The notes beneath the pieces are model-generated. The model saw only the letters and a program-made list of their open reading frames with translations, searched no databases and was not told the origin of the DNA. From positions 1 to 64,000 of the forward strand of contig JAVBLA010000030.1 of assembly GCA_031553775.1 (NCBI GenBank): DNA of 64,000 nt, written 5' to 3'. Position 1 is the stretch's first letter. Every line of letters begins with the position of its first letter. This document shows positions 54,215-62,212 of this stretch, piece by piece. This DNA is from JAISFI01 sp031553775. Lineage in GTDB: Bacteria > Bacteroidota > Bacteroidia > Bacteroidales > Azobacteroidaceae. The translations under genes and the position numbers were made by a program.

Positions 54215-55319
54215 TCTTACGATAGTTCAGTATAGCCCAGGTATTGAAGAAGATGGCAAAGCCAATAATGTGGCAGAGTTGGGGAAGAATATCTCCCAGG
54301 CTGCTTCCTTTCATATAGACTAAGCGGATGACTTCCACAAAATACCGGATCGGATTAAACCTTGTAACAACCTGAGCCCATGATGGCATGCTGCTGATAG
54401 GGGTGAATAATCCACCTAATAAAAAGAAAATAATCAGGAAGAAGATAGCGACAAACATGGCTTGTTGCTGGGTATTGGAATAAGTAGAGACAACCAGTCC
54501 CATACCTAATGCAGCCATCAGGTAAAAGAAAGCGAAAACATACAGGGCAAGAATACTTCCTGTAGGAAAAATACCATAAATTAACCAGGCTACGAATAAC
54601 CCGATCGTCAGAATAACAAAACCAATCAGCATGAAAGGGATTAGTTTACCAAGGATAAATGTGATCCGGGAAATAGGGGTAACATTGATCTGCTCGATTG
54701 TTCCGATCTCTTTTTCTTTGACAATATTCATAGACGAAAGCACACAACCGATCAACGTCAGCAGTAAAACCAGAATACCGGGTACCATGAAATTCCGGTA
54801 ATTCATCTCCTTATTATACTTGTAGTACGGCACAGCATTGATCAGGTTTACCAGATGCATCTGAACACCCTGGTCCGTGATAACTTCTTTATTAAAGTCG
54901 GCAATGATCTGTCCGATATAGGCAGAACCCAAACCAGCCTTCTGCCCGTTAACAGCATTGACGGAAAGCATCAGATTGGTTTGCTGTTCACGCAGCAGAT
55001 CGGATTCGAAATGAGCAGGGATCTCCAGGATCAGATCGGCCTGGTTTTTCTCCACAGCTACCATGGCCTGATCATAAGAAACCGGATAATCGGCCAGTCG
55101 GAAAAAACCGGAAGATATAATCTTATCTGTTAGCTGTGTGGATAAAGTGCTCCGGTCGTTATCCAGTACACTCAGAGAAATATTCCGCTGCTCGAAAGTA
55201 GCCGCCCAAGGCAATATCAGCAACTGTATCACCGGAAGCGCAATAATAATCTTCAAAATCGTCTTATCCCTGGCAATCTGGAGAAATTCCTTCTGTAACA
55301 AATATTTCAACTGTTTCAT
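54204..55319 (-). CDS. ABC-2 type exporter permease (YbhR-like)
   Basis: A 371-residue membrane protein with one N-terminal membrane segment, a large extracytoplasmic domain (about 40-175) and five C-terminal membrane segments, the ABC-2 permease layout. Signatures are KEFLQIARDKTILKIIIALP and GIVLTLIG-like NFMVPGILVLLLTLIGCVLS, then MNIVKEKEIGTIEQINVTPI. It is the last gene of the exporter operon, 59 bp after its paralogue. Confidence 0.9.
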   Translation of the reverse strand: MKQLKYLLQKEFLQIARDKTILKIIIALPVIQLLILPWAATFEQRNISLSVLDNDRSTLSTQLTDKIISSGFFRLADYPVSYDQAMVAVEKNQADLILEIPAHFESDLLREQQTNLMLSVNAVNGQKAGLGSAYIGQIIADFNKEVITDQGVQMHLVNLINAVPYYKYNKEMNYRNFMVPGILVLLLTLIGCVLSSMNIVKEKEIGTIEQINVTPISRITFILGKLIPFMLIGFVILTIGLFVAWLIYGIFPTGSILALYVFAFFYLMAALGMGLVVSTYSNTQQQAMFVAIFFLIIFFLLGGLFTPISSMPSWAQVVTRFNPIRYFVEVIRLVYMKGSSLGDILPQLCHIIGFAIFFNTWAILNYRKTNS

Positions 55320-55359
55320 ACTTCAATAATTAAACAAAAGCCACAAAAAAATAATCCTC

Positions 55360-55379
55360 AGTTTTTAGTTTTTAGTTTT
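55360..55379. repeat. AT-rich reiterated spacer between permease genes
   Basis: Repeats of GTTTTTA units just after the stop of the upstream permease, matching part of the S23 cassette arm. Confidence 0.5.
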
Positions 55380-56482
55380 CAAAGCCTATTCTTAAACCGC
55401 TTAATACTCGCCACCAACAAGAAAACCGTCATCCCCAACAAAATAGAAAGTTCTCCCCAGACGGAAACGAATCCCAGTCCTTTGATCATCGTATCTTTGA
55501 TAGCCGTAATAAACCATTTGGCAGGAATAATATTGGAAATAACCTGCAAAATCCACGGCATATTTTCTATCGGAAATATCAGGCCCGAAAGTAAAAGAGT
55601 AGGTAACATCAAACCTGCTCCGGAAATGAGCATCGCTGCCTGCTGGCTATTGGTAATCGAAGAAATCAGCAATCCCAATGATAAGGCAGAAAGCGTAAAC
55701 AGAAAGCTCAGAAAAAGGATCAGAAGTATATTTCCGGCAATCGGTACATGCAGGACAAAGGCAGAAAGCACCAAGATGATCACCACATCGATCATCGCCA
55801 ACAATAAATAAGGCACCGCTTTGGCAAGAACGATATACACAGGCTTCACCGGAGAAACCAATAATATTTCCATAGTGCCTTGTTCTTTTTCCCGGACAAT
55901 GGAAATGGAAGTCATCATCGCACAGATCAACATCAGGATCAACCCCATGATACCCGGTACAAAATTATAAGCGCTCTTCAACTGAGGATTATACAACATC
56001 TTTACCTCCGTCCGGATCATATACGGGATCTTGTTCTCCCGGAATAACTCCTGCTGGTATTGCAGAATCACCTGTTGTGCATAAGAGGTAACCGTGGACG
56101 CTTCATTCGGGTCGGAAGCATCAGCCAGCAACTGGACATTAGCCGTTCCCGTGCGGTATAGCTCACTGCTGAAGTCTGCCGGAAAAACTAAAACCAGCTT
56201 GACTTCCCCTTTCCGGAACCGGTCTTCTATATCCTGCGATGCCCGGAAATTTTCTTTCAGGTCGAAATAACTGCTGCTATTCATTTTTTCGACGATCTGC
56301 CGGGAAGAAACACTGTTCGATGCATCGAATACGGCAAACGGCGTATGATTGATTTCTGTGGATATGGCAAATCCGAAGATAATGAGTTGGGCAACCGGCA
56401 TAGCCAATAACATCATCATCGTCCGGGTATCCCGGAAAATATGCAGGAATTCTTTGCGGATAAAACTGGTGAACTGCTTCAT
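55379..56482 (-). CDS. ABC-2 type exporter permease (YbhS-like)
   Basis: A 367-residue ABC-2 permease, paralogous to the next gene downstream: FIRKEFLHIFRDTRTMMMLL at the N-terminus, a large outer loop, then FVPGIMGLILMLICAMMTSI with SIVREKEQGTMEILLVSPVK. The ATG overlaps the ATPase stop codon as ATGA, so translation is coupled. With the neighbour it would form a heterodimeric channel. Confidence 0.9.
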   Translation of the reverse strand: MKQFTSFIRKEFLHIFRDTRTMMMLLAMPVAQLIIFGFAISTEINHTPFAVFDASNSVSSRQIVEKMNSSSYFDLKENFRASQDIEDRFRKGEVKLVLVFPADFSSELYRTGTANVQLLADASDPNEASTVTSYAQQVILQYQQELFRENKIPYMIRTEVKMLYNPQLKSAYNFVPGIMGLILMLICAMMTSISIVREKEQGTMEILLVSPVKPVYIVLAKAVPYLLLAMIDVVIILVLSAFVLHVPIAGNILLILFLSFLFTLSALSLGLLISSITNSQQAAMLISGAGLMLPTLLLSGLIFPIENMPWILQVISNIIPAKWFITAIKDTMIKGLGFVSVWGELSILLGMTVFLLVASIKRFKNRL

Positions 56483-57267
56483 GAGTCACTGCGTTTAGCT
56501 TTCCTGGCTAAGGACTGGAAGACTTCATCCATACCCTGCGCCCGGAAGGTTTTTCTTAAATTTTCGGGACTATCCAAAGCTTCGATCCTGCCGTCGACCA
56601 TAATGGAAACGCGGTTACAATACTCGGCTTCATCCATATAATGCGTGGTAACGAAAACAGTGATTCCCTTTTCTGCCGCCCGGTAAATCATTTCCCAGAA
56701 CATCCGGCGGGCAATAGGATCGACACCTCCCGTAGGCTCATCCAGAAATACGACTGTCGGCGTATGAAAGATGGAAACAGCAAACGAGACTTTTTGCTTG
56801 ACTCCTAACGGAAGTGACTTTACCAACAGGTTGCCTTCATTCTTCAGTTTCAGTTCATCCAGCGATTCTTCGGTTTTTTCTCGGATAGCAGTATCTCCCA
56901 TACCGTAAATTCCTCCGAACAAACGCATATTTTCCTTGACGGTCAGATCTTCATACAAAGAAAACTTCTGACTCATATATCCGATATTTTTTTTGATCTG
57001 GTCTGCTTCTTTAAAAATATCGAACCCAGCTACGGTTCCTTCTCCGGAAGAAGGAGAAAGTAATCCGCAGAGCATCCGGATAGCCGTGGTTTTACCGGCA
57101 CCATTCGCTCCGAGGAAACCGAATATTTCTCCGCGGGTGACTTCAAAACTGATATGGTCGACGGCTATAAAATCGCCGAACCGCTTTGTCAGGTCCTTCG
57201 TACGGATCACTGTATTTTGTGGCATTACTACCGGCATATCATTATGATTGAGCATTTTCCTCTCCAT
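56479..57267 (-). CDS. ABC exporter ATPase, YbhF C-terminal-half homologue
   Basis: A 262-residue nucleotide-binding protein: Walker A GANGAGKTT near 54-62, Walker B VVFLDEP near 176, and signature LPLGVKQK in place of LSGGxxQ. This LPLG form is, to my knowledge, the one in the second half of the E. coli YbhF double ATPase, which supports the assignment. The start at 57267 overlaps the previous gene by 26 bp; ATGs at 57255 and 57237 are alternatives. Confidence 0.88.
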   Translation of the reverse strand: MERKMLNHNDMPVVMPQNTVIRTKDLTKRFGDFIAVDHISFEVTRGEIFGFLGANGAGKTTAIRMLCGLLSPSSGEGTVAGFDIFKEADQIKKNIGYMSQKFSLYEDLTVKENMRLFGGIYGMGDTAIREKTEESLDELKLKNEGNLLVKSLPLGVKQKVSFAVSIFHTPTVVFLDEPTGGVDPIARRMFWEMIYRAAEKGITVFVTTHYMDEAEYCNRVSIMVDGRIEALDSPENLRKTFRAQGMDEVFQSLARKAKRSDS

Positions 57268-58135
57268 TCCGGAGATTCAAACGAATGAAACAATCTTCTA
57301 TGGTAGGGGGAATTTTCGTCAGCCCCGGGATATCCGGCAGCTTTCCGCCTTTGAAAGTCACATGCAGAAATTCCCCAAAAATATAACAGGAAGCAACTGT
57401 AGGATTACTTCTCAATTCCTGCAACAAACGGTAATTATCTGCCGCCTTCACAGCATACAATGGCTCCGGATAAGCGGAAATAATCTTCTCCGGTGTATCG
57501 ATCGACAAGATCTGTCCCTGCTGCATCAGGGCAATGCGATCACAGAGAGTGGCTTCGTCCATATAAGGAGTGGAAACCAGGATGGCGATGTCCTCTTTCT
57601 TTAAGCGTTTCAGCATTTCCCAGAATTCTTTCCGGGAAACCGGATCTACGCCGGTAGTCGGTTCATCCAAAAAGAGGACTTTCGGTTTATGTATCAGGGC
57701 GCAGCATAAAGCCAGTTTTTGCTTCATTCCTCCCGAAAGTTTTCCTGCTTTCCGGTTTTTAAACGGCTCGATCTGTACATAGATTTCCCGGATCAGGTCG
57801 TAATTTTCTTCGATGGTGGTATGAAATACATGAGCAAAAAAAGTAAGATTCTCTTCCACTGATAAATCCTGGTAAAGGGAGAAACGCCCCGGCATATATC
57901 CTACCATATTCCGGATTTCCTTGTACTGTCTCACCGAATCGGCCCCGTCTACCAAAGCCGTTCCCTGGTCCGGAAGCAACAAAGTAGTGAGGATGCGGAA
58001 AAGCGTGGTTTTTCCGGCTCCGTCCGGACCGATCAGTCCGAAAAGTTCTCCTTTTCCAACCTGGAACGAAATATCCTGCAACGCACGGACGGCGCCGTAA
58101 GATTTGGAAACTCCGGTGACCTCTATCGCATACAT
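57242..58135 (-). CDS. ABC exporter ATPase, YbhF N-terminal-half homologue
   Basis: A 297-residue nucleotide-binding protein with Walker A GPDGAGKTT near 39-47, standard signature LSGGMKQKLAL near 138, Walker B VLFLDEPTTG. A C-terminal extension of about 70 residues follows. E. coli YbhF is one fused protein; here the halves are separate overlapping genes. The start at 58135 lies 1 bp after the adaptor stop (58137); an upstream TTG at 58144 is less likely. Confidence 0.9.
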   Translation of the reverse strand: MYAIEVTGVSKSYGAVRALQDISFQVGKGELFGLIGPDGAGKTTLFRILTTLLLPDQGTALVDGADSVRQYKEIRNMVGYMPGRFSLYQDLSVEENLTFFAHVFHTTIEENYDLIREIYVQIEPFKNRKAGKLSGGMKQKLALCCALIHKPKVLFLDEPTTGVDPVSRKEFWEMLKRLKKEDIAILVSTPYMDEATLCDRIALMQQGQILSIDTPEKIISAYPEPLYAVKAADNYRLLQELRSNPTVASCYIFGEFLHVTFKGGKLPDIPGLTKIPPTIEDCFIRLNLRNGEENAQS

Positions 58136-58136
58136 C

Positions 58137-59045
58137 TCATTCAAAATTTACATCTCCGTACATACCGATTTTGATCAGTCCGTCGGTGTTCTCCACCGCA
58201 ATCTTCACTGCATACACCAGGTTCTGCCGTTCATCCTTCGTTTGAATGGTCTTCGGCGTAAATTCGGCCTTATCGGAAATCCAGGCTACTTTTCCCTGAT
58301 AGGTCTTATCGTCCTTTTCCCCATAATTAATGTGTATGGTAGCCGCCTGACCGGTTTTAACCTTCTCTAATTGAGAAGAAACGACATACGCCCGCAGAAA
58401 CAGGTTTTTAGTATCGGCTATTTTATACAAAGGTTTACCAGGAATGACGATTTCTTTGGCTTCTGCATACTTGCTCAGCACTGTACCATCGACCGGATTA
58501 ATGATCCGGCATTTGGAGAGCTGGTCTTCCACCTGGGCCACCTGGATTTCGTACGAAGCACCTTCTTCCGTGAGACTGCTGACCGAATTCGAAAGTGAAT
58601 TGATCTGGGCAGACAGGGTATTCCGGAGAATTTTCAATTGTGAGTCGGCATCGTCAACCTGTTTCTGGGTTGCTGCTTCCGACTTGAATAGATTTTCCAC
58701 CCGTTGTTTTTCGATTTCCGCTTTCCGGATCTGCTCTTTGGTTGCTGAAATCTGGACGGAAATATCCGGACGGCGCACATTAACGGCTTTCCTGACAGTC
58801 TGCAACTGCAATTTCTTCAGGTACAACTGCGTACTGTCGATATAGCCCACCATTTGTCCGGCAGTCAGCAAATCTCCTTCCTTCAGATCGAAGACCTCTA
58901 TTTTTCCTGATGCTTCCGAAGAAACAATGACTTCTGTAGCCTCGAAGGTTCCGGACGCATCGTATGGATATTTATTCCGGTTACAAGATGCAAGCAGCAA
59001 TCCTACAGCAAAAATAACCCAACCATATACTCTTATCTTTTTCAT
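58137..59045 (-). CDS. HlyD/YbhG-type periplasmic adaptor lipoprotein
   Basis: A 302-residue adaptor with lipobox LLASC (Cys20). Lipoyl halves are VSSEASGKIEVFDLKEGDLL near 40-60 and INPVDGTVLSKYAEAKEI near 185; a long coiled coil lies between them. The ATG at 59045 is preferred to an upstream GTG at 59054. It links the ABC exporter to the channel encoded next to it, as YbhG does. Confidence 0.9.
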   Translation of the reverse strand: MKKIRVYGWVIFAVGLLLASCNRNKYPYDASGTFEATEVIVSSEASGKIEVFDLKEGDLLTAGQMVGYIDSTQLYLKKLQLQTVRKAVNVRRPDISVQISATKEQIRKAEIEKQRVENLFKSEAATQKQVDDADSQLKILRNTLSAQINSLSNSVSSLTEEGASYEIQVAQVEDQLSKCRIINPVDGTVLSKYAEAKEIVIPGKPLYKIADTKNLFLRAYVVSSQLEKVKTGQAATIHINYGEKDDKTYQGKVAWISDKAEFTPKTIQTKDERQNLVYAVKIAVENTDGLIKIGMYGDVNFE

Positions 59046-59066
59046 ATCTGTCACTTTTAATTGATT

Positions 59067-60335
59067 TTAATTCCCCTGGATATTTTTATAGTTATATATA
59101 TTCATCAGATATTGTACTTCGTGCAATATCCGGGCCTGCCGGGCCTGGCTTTCGGCATGGATATCTTTCAACAGATCGTTCACCGTGTACACTCCATTCT
59201 CATACTTACTCTCCGAAGCTGTCTTCACCCGGTTACGCAAACGAATGATCTCATTGTCTTTTTCCATCAATTCCTGTGATTTAAGAACTTCGTTATAAGT
59301 CTGTATCAGCTGGAGATTAGTATTGAACAGGAAGGTTTCCTGTTGTGTATCCACTGTTTTCAGGTTGGTCGCTATCAGCTTTTTCTCATTCCCGGTTGTA
59401 TAGAGATTACCGAAATTCCAGGACATCCGTATTCCACCCATTCCAAAAACCTCAAATTGATTCGATAACATATTCAAGCCGGGTTTGCCGTATCCACCTT
59501 GCAGGAAAAAAGAGAATTTCGGCATATTTTTTGCCGAAACCATGCTCTTTTGGGTGTCAAACAGGGAACGCTGGGAATCGTAGAGGTTCAATTCCGGCCG
59601 GTTGATTTTTCCCTGTGGCGAAATAATTTGCTCCGAAGGTTTCTCCAAAGAAGTATTGTTGTCTATCTTCTCATCAATCATGGCCGCCAGCATCTGTAAG
59701 TAAGCTTTCCGGAAAGATTGCAGTTCGGTTTCTCGTTGCCCGGTGCTCAGGAGTTCCACCTGTACAGCATCGACATCCGATTGGGTACCCACTCCGTTTG
59801 CCTGCAAAGCGCGGACCATTTTCAAACTGCTTTGTAAGTCTTCCCGCAAAAGATACAACTGATTCAATTGCTCGTCAACCGTCAGGATCCCAAAATATAA
59901 CTGATTTACACGTTCCCTGATCGTGTATAGCTGTACTTCAATTGTTTGGCGGTCAACATCCTTACCGGCCTGCGTAATTTTTCGTTGTGCCCGGATATTC
60001 CCTCCATCCCAGATCGTTTGAGAAACATCGACTACTGCCTTGTACTGATCTTTATCGATAGAAGGGATATCGATACCCGGAATACTCAACGGGAAATGGA
60101 CCACATCCGATTGATAAGTGGCCTGGGCATTCAACGCAAGTTGCGGTAAATATCCTTTAGAAAGATTAGACAAGTTATAATCCTGCGACAAATCGATCAA
60201 ACCATATTGTTTGATCAAAGGGTAATTCTCCCGAGCCTGTTTCTGGCAGCCGTCTAGCGTTAAGCGGCTTACCTGCCCCTGCGATATACTAAAAAACAAC
60301 AGGCAAATTCCCGTAGCAATCCATTTTTCTTTCAT
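59067..60335 (-). CDS. TolC-family outer-membrane channel of the ABC exporter
   Basis: A 422-residue channel with a signal peptide (cleavage near SQGQ). The helical pattern RLTLDGCQKQARENYPLIKQ at the start and SESKYENGVYTVNDLLKDIH near 385 is typical of TolC-family proteins. E. coli uses a separate TolC; here the channel is built into the operon. It starts 49 bp after the TetR stop. Confidence 0.9.
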   Translation of the reverse strand: MKEKWIATGICLLFFSISQGQVSRLTLDGCQKQARENYPLIKQYGLIDLSQDYNLSNLSKGYLPQLALNAQATYQSDVVHFPLSIPGIDIPSIDKDQYKAVVDVSQTIWDGGNIRAQRKITQAGKDVDRQTIEVQLYTIRERVNQLYFGILTVDEQLNQLYLLREDLQSSLKMVRALQANGVGTQSDVDAVQVELLSTGQRETELQSFRKAYLQMLAAMIDEKIDNNTSLEKPSEQIISPQGKINRPELNLYDSQRSLFDTQKSMVSAKNMPKFSFFLQGGYGKPGLNMLSNQFEVFGMGGIRMSWNFGNLYTTGNEKKLIATNLKTVDTQQETFLFNTNLQLIQTYNEVLKSQELMEKDNEIIRLRNRVKTASESKYENGVYTVNDLLKDIHAESQARQARILHEVQYLMNIYNYKNIQGN

Positions 60336-60384
60336 AACATAAGCGATTTAAACAAAACCAATTTTTTACTTTCCGTTTTTCACT

Positions 60385-61002
60385 TTATTCTTCCAGTTTC
60401 AACATCGATTTTATCCACATAGGGATCAATGTTCTACGCTCTTCTATCAGTTGCAGATAAGCACTTTCTTCCATTCCTGCAATTCCTTTCAAAAGAGGTT
60501 TTGCAACAAATGGAAAAATCATCATCGACAACAAATTGAGAATAATATGTATCGGAAGTATTTTTTCAAGCCCGACACTCCGGAGATGTTCCTGCACCTG
60601 GAGATGAATATGTGTACTCGTAATAAAAGAGTCGGACAAGCCCAGTTTTTCTTTAAGTTTTTCAGGATTAGCCTGGACTTCACCCATAATAAATAATGGA
60701 AGATTTGGATTTTCAAGTAAAATATCCAGATAAACATTGACTATTTTATCTATTTTAGAGGATATGTTTTCGGAAGAATCATTCAACATCATCCGGATAA
60801 AAGAAAACATTTTTATCATACTCTCTTCCATTACCAGTTCAAATAATTTCTCTTTACTCCGGTAATAGTAATTCAAAAGGGCCAGATTCACTCCTGCTTC
60901 GTCTGCAATATCCCGGGTCCGCGTGCCTGCATATCCCTTCTGCTGAAATATTTTCCGGGCTGCTTCCTTGATTTTTTCTTCTGTTGTAATGTCTTTTTAC
61001 AT
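60385..61002 (-). pseudogene. TetR-family regulator with a stop at codon 2
   Basis: In one frame, the 61002 ATG is followed at once by TAA (60999-60997), then the frame stays open for 203 codons and encodes an ordinary TetR protein. The N-terminal DNA-binding domain is intact in sequence (TEEKIKEAARKIFQQKGYAG, then RDIADEAGVNLALLNYYYRS). No ATG, GTG or TTG lies between the stop and GTG 60891, which would cut off most of the HTH. The regulator is likely non-functional or starts at an unusual codon such as ATT. In the YbhGFSR systems the equivalent TetR protein is CecR. It heads the operon. Confidence 0.78.
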
Positions 61003-61024
61003 TTGATCGAATCGTTTAACGCTG

Positions 61025-61056
61025 CAAATATAAATTGTATTTTTGAATAAAACAAA
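61025..61056 (-). promoter_or_regulatory. Promoter of the TetR/ABC exporter operon
   Basis: On the minus strand: TTTG (complement of 61053-61056), 20-bp spacer, TATATTTG (complement of 61025-61032), a full consensus match, 22 bp before the ATG. Confidence 0.72.
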
Positions 61057-61074
61057 TTATTTAATCATTTGTTT
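61050..61074. promoter_or_regulatory. Putative TetR operator overlapping the -33 box
   Basis: AAACAAAT (61050-61057) and ATTTGTTT (61067-61074) form a perfect 8-bp inverted repeat with a 9-bp spacer, the size of TetR operators. It covers the -33 element. Confidence 0.55.
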
Positions 61075-61129
61075 AATATAATATTTATTTTCTATTTATT
61101 GATCTGTCTAGCTCAAAAGAATCAAATTG

Positions 61130-61146
61130 ACTAATTTCAAATTAGT
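61130..61146. promoter_or_regulatory. Perfect 17-bp palindrome
   Basis: ACTAATTT, C, AAATTAGT. It sits in the 457-bp gap between the divergent tetR and sdhC genes. The rest of the gap up to the sdh promoter is AT-rich without recognisable genes. Confidence 0.45.
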
Positions 61147-61336
61147 TCATTTCAAATTAAATAATTTCATATGTCAAAAAATTAAAGAAAACGATGGAAA
61201 CACCATTGTTTTACAGGATCCCGTCTTCGAACATTGGCTAAAAACAAATTACTAAAAGTATAAAACAAGAATCCACTTTCAATCATCCACACGCCAAATT
61301 CAGGAAAAAATTCAAGAAAATAAATAGCGCAAATAC

Positions 61337-61358
61337 ATTAAAGAAAAATTTCTTTAAT
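61337..61358. promoter_or_regulatory. Palindrome just upstream of the sdh promoter
   Basis: ATTAAAGAAA, AA, TTTCTTTAAT: perfect 10-bp arms, 4 bp upstream of the -33 box. Position fits an activator site. Confidence 0.55.
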
Positions 61359-61361
61359 TTC

Positions 61362-61393
61362 CTTGCTTCTTCTATATTAAAGAACTAATTTTG
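61362..61393 (+). promoter_or_regulatory. Promoter of the succinate dehydrogenase/fumarate reductase operon
   Basis: CTTG (61362-61365), 20-bp spacer, TAATTTTG (61386-61393). Expected leader of about 60 nt before sdhC. Confidence 0.65.
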
Positions 61394-61459
61394 CAACTTC
61401 AAATTTGAAAGGTAAAAAATATCTCTAATCAAATTATACAATAATTAAACAAAAGATTT

Positions 61460-62164
61460 ATGTATTGGCTATTTAACTCTTCGATCGGGAAGAAACTCGT
61501 CATGAGTATCTCCGGTATCTTTTTGGTTTTATTCCTGCTGTTTCACGTTTCGATGAACATAACGGCAGTATTTTCTGAAGATGCATACAATATGATCTGC
61601 TCCCTGCTGGGAGCCAATTGGTATGCTGTTGCCGCGACTGCCGGCTTAGGAGCCATTGTTGCCCTTCACTTCATTTATGCTTTAATCCTTACCCTTCAAA
61701 ACCGCCAGGCCCGGGGAAATGACCGCTATGCGGTAAGCGCCCGCCCGAAAAATGTGGAATGGGCTTCTCAGAACATGTTTGTACTGGGGATCATCGTCAT
61801 CGGTTTTATGCTGTTGCATTTCAGCCAGTTCTGGTACAAGATGATGTTTGCCGAACTGATGGGACATCATGAAGTTGCATTGGGAGGATCAGCTGTCTCT
61901 CCTCAGAACGGAGCCGATTTCATCAAATATTATTTCAGCCAGACCTGGGTAGTCGTGGCTTACCTGATCTGGTACGGAGCTTTATGGTTCCACCTGACAC
62001 ACGGATTCTGGAGTGCGCTGCAGTCCATCGGCTGGAACAGTAAAATCTGGCTGAATCGCTGGAAAATAACGGGACAGATTGTTGCGACCCTGCTTTGCCT
62101 GGGATTTGCTTTCGTAACAATTTACTTCTATATCAAATCATTCGGTTGTTGTTCTATTTCCTGA
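61460..62164 (+). CDS. sdhC: Succinate dehydrogenase/fumarate reductase cytochrome b subunit
   Basis: A 234-residue membrane anchor with five hydrophobic segments, binding haem b and menaquinone (TIGR02046-like b558 family). The N-terminal pattern SSIGKKLVMSISGIFLVLFL, with His residues in LLFHVSMN, VALHFIYAL, LLHFSQFWY and HLTHGFWSALQS, supplies haem ligands. The flavoprotein gene follows after 48 bp; the iron-sulfur gene would lie beyond the window. In anaerobic Bacteroidales the complex mainly reduces fumarate to succinate. Confidence 0.93.
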   Translation: MYWLFNSSIGKKLVMSISGIFLVLFLLFHVSMNITAVFSEDAYNMICSLLGANWYAVAATAGLGAIVALHFIYALILTLQNRQARGNDRYAVSARPKNVEWASQNMFVLGIIVIGFMLLHFSQFWYKMMFAELMGHHEVALGGSAVSPQNGADFIKYYFSQTWVVVAYLIWYGALWFHLTHGFWSALQSIGWNSKIWLNRWKITGQIVATLLCLGFAFVTIYFYIKSFGCCSIS

Positions 62165-62212
62165 AACACAAACCGGTTATTTTGTTAAATAAGTATATAA
62201 AGAAAAACAAAT

